Part shown: piece after piece, positions 14,001 through 27,400 of the stretch | How positions within the stretch are numbered: position 1 is the stretch's first letter | Layout of the letters: the number at the start of each line of letters is the position of its first letter | DNA from: Cyrtodaria siliqua | Taxonomy: Eukaryota > Mollusca > Bivalvia > Adapedonta > Hiatellidae | DNA: 64,000 nt | Direction of reading: 5' to 3' | NCBI GenBank assembly: GCA_037043455.1 | Contig: JAWPHD010000141.1 | Location: forward strand, 124,001-188,000 | Program-made: the position numbers and the translations under genes | Notes under the pieces: generated by a model | The model's input: the letters and a program-made list of their open reading frames with translations, nothing else | What the model was told of the DNA's origin: nothing | Database searches by the model: none

Positions 14001-17000
14001 CACCGGACAGGGAGCTTGTGTTGTCTGTCCTGCAGGCATGTACTGTGACCAGAATGAGGCTATACTAGAGGAACAGAGTGGGGTAGGTGAAACTACTCAC
14101 GGAGTGGTGACACCAAAAGTGTGCCCAGCAGGCTACTACTGTCCAGAAGGCACACAAACTTCCGGTTCAAACCCATGCCCAATTGGAACCTTCAGCAATG
14201 CCACATCTCTTGAAAACTCTACCCAATGTACACTCTGCACACCAGGGTATTATTGTCAGGCATCGAATATTGTTGAACCAACTGGACAGTGCTCTGCCGG
14301 CTATTACTGCACGCTTGGTGCGACAGCTCCAAATCCATCGACCAATGGTAACCAGTGTCCACAGGGAACTTATTGTGTAATGGGGTCCTCTTCACCAGTA
14401 GACTGCCCCAAAGGTACATACGGATCCGCGCCTCAGCTTACAGCACTATCCAGTTGTACGACATGTCCACCAGGACAGTACTGTGATTCCACCGGACTGA
14501 GTGCTACATCCGGTAACTGTCTGCCAGGTTATTACTGCAGTAATGCATCGGAAGAAGCCAGCCCTGTGGGACAGAGTTACGGAGATGAATGTCCAGTCGG
14601 ACATTACTGTCCGGGTGCCAGCTACCAACAAACTGCCTGTCCAGCTGGTACCTACCAACCATCTACAAGAAGGACCAACGACAGTGCGTGTTTGATGTGT
14701 GATCCAGGAAAATACTGTGATGTGACCGGAATGTCCGCCGTGGCTGGCGATTGTTTGCAAGGTCAGTATTTAATGTGTAAATCTGAATTGTATTAAAGTT
14801 CTTTTTAGGATGACTTTGTGGGTCTAACATAATGGTTGTACAACATTTTAGACTGATAATGACAATTTGTGATGATTCTGATGATGCAGGTGTTGATGAT
14901 GATGTTTTTTTAAGATGATGATGATGATTAAGACACACTGCCTTAAACTAACAGTATTATGACTTTGTATGAATGCATGTAGTCTCAAGTGAACTGATAG
15001 AGTTGGATTTTCTTTTATAAAGAATTCAAGACTGAAAACTGTTAAGCAAAAGACAGTACAATAATTATTGTATATATGCATATCAATTTTAATTTTGTTC
15101 ACTTTCAGGATACTTCTGCGTGCTTGGTTCCCAAAGCATGGCCCCAACAGATGGCACTACTGGCGACATCTGCCCTGCTGGTTCTTATTGTCCCACCGGC
15201 TCTACCCAGAACCACTTCTGCCCCAACGGCACATACACTAACCACACGGGGGCTGCTGTCTGCTACACATGTCCGGAAGGATTCTACTGTGTAAACAAAG
15301 ACCGAGCTGACACTTGCCCGGTGGGTCACTACTGCCCCACTGGAACCGGTGCAGATATCCAACCCTGCCCAGCCGGTACATACAATCCAAGCACCAGAAT
15401 AACGCAGGAGTCGGAATGTACCCAGTGTGATGGTGGGAAGTACTGTCAGTTGCCTGGTCAGTCGGCTGTGACTGCAAATTGTGATGCAGGTCACTACTGC
15501 GAGCTTGGTGCGTACACTTGGATATATCCATTTTCTTTTGTCCATTTCATATATTTTGACCATTCTTAAAGGGATACATGGCAATCTTGAACTTTTTACC
15601 AAGCATTAAAATTTGCGTCTCGATATATTAATCCAGTATCAACTGCTTGCATATAATTAAATAAAAAAACTGAGATTTTATTTTTTCTTCTGATTATGAC
15701 ATAGGTTTAAATATATTATTGGTGCAATACTCTCAACAGTCAGTAATGTGATAAAACAATTTGCTTTATAATATTCGTATAATTAGTATTTATAATTGAA
15801 CACATGCAAGTGAAGAAAACTTAACGGGACGCCACGACAGATGTGAAGGCAGCTTATCCATCATTCATTTGTGTATTCTTTATTATTTGACAGGTGTGAA
15901 CGTTGCTAATCGATCATTTAGTTGTGTTTTCTTTATTATTTGACAGGTGTGAACGTTGCTAATCCATCATTCAGTTGTCTTTTCTTTATTATTGTATTTG
16001 GTGCTCGCAATACCGTGCGATTCTCATGTAAATTCAGACCAGATGAAATAGACCTCACAAACATGTATACATATCTAGGCATCATATTCTCTAGTTCTGG
16101 AAGCTTCCTTAATACACGAAAACATCTTGTTGAACAAAGCAATTTTTTACTTTACAGACAAATTAATAATTTAGACCTCCCATTAGATCTCCAACTAAAA
16201 TTGTTTGACCATACAATATTACCGATCCTGACATATGCTTGCGAAGTCTGGGGATTCGAAAATTTAGACATCATAGAACGTATACTAACAGATTTTTTAA
16301 AAAGAATTACAAATAGAAAGCACCCCCTCATATATGTTGTATGCCGAACTAGGTAGACATCCAATTGCCATAACTATACAAACCCATATGATAAAATTCT
16401 GGAACAAACTCATCTTTGGAAACCAATCAAAGCTAAGTTTCCTGTACTACAAATCAATGGATAACACTGAAAATTATGAATATAAGTGGTTAAAACACAT
16501 CCAATCCATTCTCAATAAAACTGGCAATTCAGATATATGGACAAACCGCAATACATTACAACACTGTAGCATTCACCTCTCAATTAAACAAACGCTAGTT
16601 GACCAGTTTACACAATCTTGGAGATCCGACTTACAAAATTCGTCAAAAAGGAAAAACTATAAACTTTTTAAAGATGACCTAGCATTCGAAAACTATCTTA
16701 AATTACCAAGAAGCAAATATATTTATTTATTTAAATTCCGGACGACTAACCATAGGTTCCCTGTTGAAACTGGCAGATTCACTAACACTGCGTATAACCT
16801 CAGACGTTGTGCACTTTGCGATTCCGACATAGGTGACGAATTCCAGTACTTATTAAAACGTCCACATTTTGATCAAATACGCAAGCATTACATACCACGT
16901 TATTTCTATCAGCACATGAATGTCATTAAATACAGGGAGCTTTTAACCCATCCCGCAAAGTCCAAAAAAAACTACGAGTTTTCGTCAGAATTCTTTTACA

Positions 17001-18367
17001 CAATGCCAAGTATGATCCTTGTATACCGTTTTTTGTACCATTTGTATGTACATATATGTAATGTACCTTTCCCTCTTGTTGTAATCCATGTTACCTGCGA
17101 TTGTATATAATACAAGATTTATTCTGTTCCAAAAAAAAAAGTTGTGTTTTCTTTATTATTTGACAAGTTTGAACGTTGCTAATCCATCATTCAGTTGTGT
17201 TTTCTTTATTATTTGACAGGTGTGAACGTTGCTAATCCATCCAGCTCTGTAAACAACACGGGAACTGGAGATGAGTGTCCGCTTGGTCACTACTGTCCCA
17301 CAGGATCACCAGCACCTATCCCCTGTGCTGCAGGAACTTACAGGTAAGCTAAGCATGTCTGACTCTGGCTTGCTGTCTATATGTCCTTTCACATTCTCTC
17401 CTTTACCAGTGTTTCTTTCCCTCTGTTTCATCCTCTTTCTCTTTCTGTCTCGTAAAAGAAATCGACATGCATTTTATATTTCTGCCTTCAATTTATGTAG
17501 ACCAACATCAACATCCAACTTCAGTTGCTGTGTACCTATCTTTACGTTGTTCTTTTAATATTATAGTTTTATTTTGTTGTTCAATTTAGCCAAGTACTTG
17601 GCGGAGCCACATGCCTGCCATGCCCAGTTGGTTACTACTGCGAACAGAACACCACATTCTACAGTTCCTATCCCTGCCAGGCCGGATACTACTGCCCCCA
17701 GGGCACATCGGACCCCAATGAGTTCCCATGTTCCAAGGGCTTTTATAACCCTGTAGATGGGGCTGATGAGCTGGCAGACTGTACGGAGTGTCCAGCAGGA
17801 AAGTACTGTGAAAGTAAGTGCTAAAGAATATGTTGTTATTACTCAGACAACTCAGACAACTGAGGTAACTGAGACAGGTCACCATCCCTTATCAAAGCGT
17901 ATTAAAATGTCACCTGTATTAGCGGTTACCTGTGTAATGAGATCGCCTATATAAGGAGGTCACCTGTATTAGAGGTCACATGTATTAAGAAGTCACATGT
18001 ATAAGGAGCACACCTGTATCAGGTCACCTGTTAAAGAGGTCACCTGTATAAGAAGGTCACTTGTATTAAGAGATCACCTGTATTAGGAGGTCACCTGTAT
18101 TATGAGGACACCTGTATTATGAGATCACCTGTATTATGAGGTCACCTGTATAAGGAGGTCACCTGCAGGGCATTAGTCAGCTTTTAGGGGACTGGGGCCA
18201 GGGCCATCAGGAAGGGGAATTTTGCGTTGTTTTCAATATCGAAGGGGAATTTCTAAGAAACACAAATTAGTGTGTGTTTTTTTTATTATTTAAGTGGTAC
18301 CAAGAATTAACCATTCCAAATTGCAAAATGTATGCTGTTTTCCCGTATTGGAGTTAAACAATTTCTA

Positions 18368-18408
<41 letters not shown>

Positions 18409-21400
18409 AATTTTTCACAGGAAAAGGGGGGAAAATATATACATTTAGGGGAGGGGAATGGGGCCAAATTTCGGCCCCAAAAATGGTCAAACGATTGCCC
18501 TGACCTGTATTAAGAGGTCACATGTAGTATGATGTCACCTGGATTATGAGGTCATCTGTAGTATGATCTCACCTGTATTATAGGTCACCTGTATTATGAG
18601 GTCACCTGTATAAGGAGGTCACTTGTATTAAGAAGTCATATGTAGTACTATGTCACCTGGATTATGAGGTCAACTGTAATATGATCTCACCTGTATTATA
18701 GGTCAAGTGTATTATGAGGTCACCTGTATAAGGAGGTCATTTGTATTAAGAGGTCATATGTAGTACTATGTCACCTGGATTATGAGGTCAACTGTAGTAT
18801 GATCTCACCTGTGTTAGAGGTCACATGTATTAAGGGGTCACCTGTATAAGATGGTCACCTGTCTAAGGTGACCTAGAGGTCACCTATATTTAGAGGCCAT
18901 GTGTATTATGAGGTCACCTGTATAAGGAGGTCACCTGTCTAAGGTGACTTAGAGGTCACCTATATTTAGAGGCCATGTTTATAATGAGGTCACCTGTATA
19001 AGGAGGTCACCTGTATTAAGAGGTCACGTGTAGTATGATGTCACCTGTTTAAGGTGACCACATGTATAAAGCAGTTACCTGTATTAAAATTTCACCTGTA
19101 TTAAGAGGCATATTATAACAGCTTATTTTTTTCTCAGATGACGGCATGGCTGAACCCAGTGGCAACTGCTCGGGAGGTTGGTTCTGCACAGGAATGTCCT
19201 ATCAGGCCATGCCCGTCGCCATCGACAACACGACCGACCCATCCATGTGCTCGTGCCCCGCAGTGAACCACACTGGAGGTGAATGTTGGCCGGGAACATA
19301 CTGTCCGGCTGGGGCCAACTACCCGGTGCAGTGTGATGGTGGTCACTATTGCGGTCAGTACGGATTGGCAGCTCCAGAAGGACAATGTGATGCAGGTGGG
19401 TGGAGCGCAATTTATTCTGTCATTAACAAAGATCATAAGGCTGTTTGAGACAGAAATCGTTAACGGGACACATGGCATGAATGATTGATAATAGTTTCTC
19501 AATGATAATGCAAATATTATTATTTTTTTATAAATCAGCAAGTGGCTATTTTCTTTTCTTTTTTTCCATAATTTAGGCTTTATCATTGAATGATCATATA
19601 GCTTATTCTCTTCTTTGTAATTTAGTATTTAAATATTAAATTGGTTTATGCTATTTTGGCTATAAAATTCATGCTTTTAATTATCATAAATGTTTGATCA
19701 CTAAATCATTAAAATTTCCTCAATATAACACAACTGTTAAAATGGTTAAGAATTATTACATATTCGACATATGTCACTTTATAAACCAGGTTATTACTGT
19801 ATAAGTGGTGCAACGACGCCCAACACCACCATATGTACCATCAACCACTACTGTGAGGTCGGTTCCATCACCCCCACTTCCTGCCCACCCGGCTCCTTCT
19901 CTCTCAACGAGGGTAACATCGCGCTGTCAAACTGCGACCAGTGCACTCCAGGCTACTACTGCTCCAGCACGGGCATTACCGGTCCGTGTGCACCTGGATA
20001 CTACTGCCCCGCCGGTCAAAGCTCTGCCACACCATCGGCCTTCAACTGTACAGTGGGACACTACTGTCCAGGTGGAACCGGACTTCCGGTGCAGTGTCCA
20101 GCCGGGTCATACCAGGATGAGATAGGACAGATCTTGTGTAAAGATTGCCCAGCTGGAAGGTCCGCTTAACTACTTTTATTTGGCATTATATTTATATATG
20201 TATACTTTCTTTTATTACATTTTTTTTTAAACTTTTATAATGCCTCCATCATATGTGGGTGAGAAGGGCATATACAGTTCTCCCTTGCCGTTCATATGTC
20301 ACAGTTTGTGCGTACATCACACTTTCTTGTTTGGAGTGCTTCTTCTGAAATTCTCAGTAGATGTTGGAGATATTTGCTGGGAAGTATCAGTATAAAGTCA
20401 TGCTGGCCCCGATCAGTTGACTTTCAGGGGAATTATTTCCCTTTAGTGATTTTATATTTCAGCGGAAAGCTTACAGCAAGGACATTTGTGCTCAAAGATA
20501 CATTTCTAGTTTAAAATACAATTGAATAAAATCGGTTAGGTCATTACTGTGTAGTTGGTACTTTCTGTGTCCAACTACTGCTTTTGCCAGTTCTGTAACA
20601 GTTGAAATATTCAGTAATACAGACAATATAACTTGGCAGAAATGAAGAATCTTTTTTCACACTTATTAATTTTTTCTAAATATATTTAGGAAACAGAAAT
20701 GCTATTTCCTGAAATGAATTTTGGTAGGCTCAATATTTTTACATCAGGGTTCAATTTATCGCAAATTGAACTGTTTACATGGGTATTAAAGCAGACATTT
20801 ACCCTACTGTGTTCTTACATGCTTACAGGTACTGTGATCCTGTGGAAGCCACAGCGAATCTTGGATCCTCTACGGGAACCATTAATCCGTTCTCCTGTAC
20901 GAACAGTTCCTACTGTCAGGTGAATACAACATCTGCCACTGAGTATCCATGCCCGGCCGGCACATACAACAATGGCACTGGACTCCAGACGGCAAGCCAG
21001 TGTATTCAGTGTGATGGAGGATTCTTCTGTGAAACTCCAGGTAATAATGCCACGTACAACTACAGGTTAATGTTAAAGAATGCACATTGATCTTCTGATT
21101 CAATTGAAAAATATGCAATAAACGCTGATAAAAAGCATAAAAATCAAGATGTCGGTGTGAATAGAATTGGTTTAAAAAAACAAGATATCAAAAAGGCCTT
21201 AAAGTAGGTCCTGACACGATATAAATAATTATGGGACATTCTTTAAAACTTTGTTTTTAACTTATTATTTCCATTTTCAGGCTTACCTGTACCTACTGGT
21301 CCTTGCAGTGCAGGCTATGTATGTTTGACTGGATCTGCTATTTCCACGCCTACTAATGGTGTCAATGGCTACGTGTGTCCGGTCGGCTCTTACTGCCCCA

Positions 21401-24400
21401 CCCAGTCAAGTATTGAGACACCCTGCCCAGCAGGCACATACTCTAATGCCACCGGACTGCAGAATGTGACTGCATGTACTCCGTGCGATCCAGGATGGTA
21501 CTGCAATACTGATGGTGAGTGATTGTTATAGAATGCAATACGGATGGTGAGTGATTCCTATTGAATGCAATACTGACGGTGAGTAATTCTTACAGAAGTA
21601 CTTTTTTCAAAGAAGTTATTCAAGCGAAACAGAACCTATATTATATGTGTACAAACTATGATTAGGGCCGTTTAATGTGTATAAAAATCATACTTGGAAC
21701 CAGAATTATATGTGTATTGTATGTATTTATGTATAAGTGTAATATTAGCACTGAAAAGTATGGTCCCTGATCTACAGCTACTCGAAATTGCAACGCTTTC
21801 GTAATAAAACGGCAACAACATGTTCACCCAAATATTCGACATTAGCGGCAAAATAAATACATTTTTTAAGTTTGACCACTCCTGCTGACATCAAGTACTC
21901 ATTTTCAGGTTTGACTACTCCTGTTAACAAGTGTGATGCGGGGCACTTCTGCACAAGCAGTGCTATCTTGCAGAACCCCATTGGGCAGTCTTACGGTGAT
22001 GAGTGCCCCGTGGGTCGCTACTGTCCCCTGGGTACTGCCAGCCCCTATCCCTGTCCCCTGGGTACCTACCTGCCAACTACCGGGGCGACAGCATCCACAG
22101 ACTGTGTCAACTGCCCAGCTGGAAGATTCTGTGGCTCGTCTGGACTCAGCAACTATACAGGTGAGGGTTTGGTTGCTATGGAAACTAGTAATGTTCTAAT
22201 TAAAGATTTCATGCAAACGAAAATTATTTAACTGATACATAAATTAGCTGAGTTTATTTGTGTTCAAACTCAAGGGAAAAAATATTTCAGAAACTAAAAA
22301 AAATATATATTTCAAATCCAGTATGTTCATAATTTCAGTGGTATTTAAACAAAACATATCTTATTTAAATTTTTATCAAACTCTTTCCAACTTTATATAA
22401 GGGAGTGTAACTTGCCCACCCCACTGGCATCCAGAATAGTCTATTCGTTGGCCAAGCATCTGGCGTCCTAAAGGAGGTGCAAATGCAACCACCAGCATAC
22501 TGTACGCCAGTCTTTGCTTACAGAATACTGTCATACAATGACCTGAATCCAGTATACAAAGGCGGGGTTACACCCTCATATATACATATACATGATTGAC
22601 TTTCATTTAGAAGTGAATTTTTAGAGGTGACAGTGCATGTATGTTTCGATAATTATGCATTTTAATAAAATACTACTTTTTACAGTTGGCGGCATTGTCG
22701 GTAATATCAAGTGAAACATTCCTAAGTGATAACAACATTGTTGTTTACACTATTTACCTGACACTGTCCAATGTCGGAATGCTGCACGCGCATTCACAAT
22801 GTTCCCCGTGCATAATGCTTTATATTGACCAACAAAACAAATGTATTTGTATTTTCCCTTGCATTTTCCCAAGAAATATGTTTAAATTCGACACATGATC
22901 TGAATTCTCACATATACTTCGACAGTCGACTTTTTCATCTCCTTCTGATACGACACTATTTTTTAAACCTACCTTTACATACCTGTTCAGCTGGTAAGAA
23001 AAACGGTGTGTATTTTTAATAATAGGTGATATCCAGTATGGGTCTGAATGGCTTTTCCATGTGGGTACAAACATGGTAGAGTAATTTTCCTATTGAAACA
23101 ATGGTATTCGTATATTCGTATATTTTGGTTTAACTATAAAAAGAAAAAAAAACACCCAAAAACTTTTATTTCTTTTCTTTTGCATCATCTTGAAATGGAC
23201 GCATCTGATCTGACGAAAACTTTCCTCAATCTTCAGAATCAATGTGCCTGTGTAGAAAATGTATTTAATAATTGTATACAATACATAAAATCAATTACGT
23301 TCACTTGCCCAAGTGCATGATATTTCACGATATTTCACGATATGTTATTCAATAAAACCGCATGTTTCCACCCTGAATACTGTTCATTGTCAAGGAATAT
23401 GACTTCATGTTGTTTTGTTTTTAAAGAAAAAGTGTTTCCTATTAAATACTGTTGTAAAAAGTAGTTCCTTAAATGATTCTATTGTTTTAAAAGTCTGCGA
23501 TGATTGTAAGTTATAGGTCATTGTAGACCGTGCACGTAATTTAGTCCTTGTTTTGCGTTTATATTGTCATATCGGTATTGTGATACATGCATGTTTATTG
23601 CATTGTTGTATTAGATACTGCGCTTTGTTACAATGACTGATATAGGCAAATGTATCATTGGCTTACGTTTATAGATATTACAAGGTTGGTGTGTTATCAA
23701 CCAAGCTATCATCCCCAGGTAACTAGACACAGGCTACGCGAGGCACACCGAAGCAGTTGTTCGGTAGAGTTTTGGGAACATAGCAAACATTGAAGTAGGC
23801 ATTCTAATGGAATATCTAATAAAATCACTAAAATATACTTGAATCTGGCCCGGGGATGCACTAAAATGCAAAAAATCACAGGTAGAAATCAACAGGTTTT
23901 TCTGGGATAATGTCCTCAGACCCAGCTAGAAAGGGATTTGCCTCAGTTAAATTTCAGGTCTGGCTACAAGCCTGCCAGACATCAGTCTTTATGAGACCGA
24001 TGACCCAGAACATCATTATGAATAAGATACAATTTTTACAAGTTTTCGCAGCTTATACACATGGCAAGGAAGTGCTTCCCAACGAAAGATAATATTGTGC
24101 TAACAGAATATTTAGATCACCAGGCTATATTCCTGCAAAATTGCCGAGCTCATTTACAAAAGCCCCTATCTAATCATTCAACACGTCCACAAATTTGTGT
24201 TATTCCGTATTGTCGCCCGTTTTTTTCAAACAGGAAGTATATGACTACTAGCAGCGTAAGAAGAACTTAACTTTGCAATACATTATTCAACTATGTATGC
24301 TTTCTAGAAAAAGCGATATCAAGTCAGAAATGTAGTTTGTGGTATTGATGTAGTAGTAAAAATGAACAAAAAATGAAAATGTAAATTTATCATTGACTGA

Positions 24401-27400
24401 TATATATCACTCTCCTTTTTATTATACCCAAAATCATGTCTGCTGTTTTAAAAAACTCTTTTAAATTCAGATTACAGCAATTTAAACATAAATTAATTAT
24501 TTGATAAAAACTGCATGATTGCCACTTAATGGCATGCAGCTTATTCAGTATTTAAATAATCTGTATGTACTCCCCGAGTTTAAGAAATGGCACAGTTATA
24601 CATTAAATACCTTTTCGTGTAGGTATTTCTTTACCCAAGGGGGTCTTTAAGAAAACTAACCCACCAAATAATGGCAAAAGTACACTACAAAACTGTTTAT
24701 CAAAACTCTGTTCTGGTCATATAATAATGTATATGTGCTGATTAAAAGTATAGGTTTATTCACAAGTGCTTGAATATGCATAAAATGAATTATGATAAAG
24801 AACATTCGAAAATTGTTACTGAACCCAGCCGTTCCATTGGATGACCAGATGTTACAGCATGTTTTCTGTTGTTGTTTTTTGCATGTTATATATTAATATA
24901 TATTTTTTAATTAAGCTTATAATTACAGTGATTAGTCGGTTAGTCATTATCAACACTTCTAAGGGAAACAACTCTGTCATTATCAACACTTCTAAGGGGA
25001 ACAACTCTGACATTTACAGATACCCTTATTTCAACTTTGTTGTGAGCTGACTTGCCAATCAGGTTAAAACCATGTTCACGTGATTTGACAATTTCAAGAG
25101 AACACACTGGAAGCTGAAAAAAGCAAAAAACATTTTCAAACGATGAAAACTTTCCATTACCAAGTTTGTTGGCTTTACAAAGCGGTGATGCATGGTTTTC
25201 AAAAGAACTTGTAATATATTTGTCAAGAGTTGTTCCCCTTGAACAGGCTGAAATGCATGCAGATGGTTTTATAATTATTACCACAACATCTGTTAAATAG
25301 TTGATTACACCAAAACTATACGGTTCTGAATTGTTTACCATACCAATATATTAGGATATATGGATACAATAATGTTTAAAGCTCTTGGTTTAGAGTCGCA
25401 CATATAGAAATTTGGTTGTATAATGAAGTCATGAATCAAACTTGTGTAGTATTAACATTTTTATTAGCCAAAATTAACTGTGATTAATTTTCATCATTTT
25501 AATATCACGTCTTTATAGAAAAAAAACTAAAAAAACATCTCATTGATTTAAAGAAAGTACTGGTAGTAAATCTTGAATGCTATTTTCTGTGCTCAGGTGA
25601 CTGCACTGCTGGTTATTATTGCACGGCGTCTGCCAACACGAGTAAACCAACAGATGGCGTTACCGGAAATATTTGTCCCGCTGGCAACTACTGTCCAACA
25701 GGCAGTACCGCACCCTTACTTTGTCTTGACGGTGAGTTGCGGAAGTTTTTGAGTTGTTTTGAAGTGCGTAGATAACACACTTTTACAGTACCTTTCCCAG
25801 GTAAGGCACTCCGAAAGTGTATTGGAAAAATCCAGGTCTGGACCCCACCAGGAATCAGTACCTCTGGGATGGGAGGCAAGTATGTCAACCACTCCTCCAC
25901 CACATCTGTCTTCCTCCATTACAAAATTTATTGTTCTGCCTCAATCTGTGTTCATTGAGTTCACTTTCGTACTGTGTTTTTTTTCCTCTACAATTGCATG
26001 TGAAACAGTGCTTTTTATAATTGTTAAATAATTAAAGCTATTATAATTATGTTCTTGGATTACTATTTCACTGTCAGAAACTATTTATTTTTGTTGATAT
26101 ATGTATTGTAAGAAAAAAAATGATTAAAATAAAAACAAATAAAAAAATGCTCATCGACATTTGTAGGAACGTTCATGAATACCACGGGTGCATCTGAATG
26201 TGACGCATGTCTCCCACGCTACTACTGCGTTAACAAGGATCGTCTAGACGAGTGCCCAACGGGTGCGTACTGCCCCGGAAACAATGGCTACAACTACTCT
26301 CTGTGCCCAGCTGGCACTTACAACCCTGTCACGAAACTGGAAACAGTTAGCGAGTGTTTGCAGTGTGATGCAGGAAGTTACTGCGCGACGCCTGGGCTCT
26401 CCACCCCCACAGGGCAATGTGCCGCTGGGTACTTCTGTACCTCGGGAGTTGACACAGCCGCGCCTGATAGCAACAACACTGGAACTGGAGGTAATAGTCT
26501 GGCATTACGCATTTTGAGGGGTGAACATGAAACTATTGTTACTGTATAAATAAATAGCAAGATTCAATAATTACTTGTTATGTGCTCGTTTTGAAACAAC
26601 ATTTGTTGTTGTTAACATATCATACTGTTAATTTGAAATATTGTTTTATTGTTGAGCCATAAACTTCTCCTACATACCGATAAGAATCTCCCTGCTCTAC
26701 TCTGTAGGGTCAACCGCACCCCAGTGTGAAATTTTGGATCTGCCTATATAGATATAGAATATTTAGAATTGTTTTTTAACACTATAGGAATTGGGTCTTG
26801 TAGACTAAAAAAAAAAAGGTTTAATACAAATCACTTTGTTTTGCTAGTTATATTTTTAAATCTCATTCTTTCCAGCGCCATGTCCGGTTGCTAACTATTG
26901 TCCGCTCGGAACTTCCACACCGAAGCCATGTCTGGCTGGAACATACAGTGATGTGACAAAACTGGCCACATGTAAAACCTGTATGGCGGGATACTATTGC
27001 CTCGCCAATGTCGATAACTATTCCAGCACACCCTGTCCTAAAGGTAGGCAGGAAATTATAATGTAAATCAACTGAGAAAATATAAAGATTATACAAACTA
27101 TTTTAAAATTAATAAATTCAACCAAAGAAATTGACAAAAATATATGACACCGTCATCAAGGATAAAAATAACAGCAACATCGCATTTTAAAATATGTATT
27201 TTGCAGCAAAAATAAATTACAGCAAAGATATAATACAAGAATGAGATGTGTTTAAAAGTTTAGTAAGGCTTAAACGGGAAAAAAAATGAATTTAAAAAAA
27301 AGATTGAATAGTTACAGCTCTCGGTATAGTTCATTTAAAAAGTTTATAATTATTTTCACCATTTCTGTGTTCAGGATCCTACTGTCCGGCTGGTACAAAA

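Noticed and set aside
13266..15602. Minus-strand and alternate-frame ORFs under exons 10 and 11
   Set aside because: Shadows of Cys-rich exons; TGC/TGT-rich codons leave other frames open. They lack splice logic and family signatures.
15894..15965. Upstream alternative versions of exon 12
   Set aside because: They copy only the acceptor and about 18 coding bases, then run into intronic sequence with no donor or Cys module.
16004..17110. A host gene of reverse-transcriptase type
   Set aside because: 5'-truncated, frameshifted, ends in poly-A and is flanked by a duplicated target block; it is a dead LINE inside an intron.
17930..19115. CRISPR-like array
   Set aside because: Short direct repeats without unique spacers of constant length, in a eukaryotic intron; it is a minisatellite.
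24940..25341. 133-codon minus-strand gene
   Set aside because: No domain, no splice context, and partly made of a 33-bp tandem duplication.
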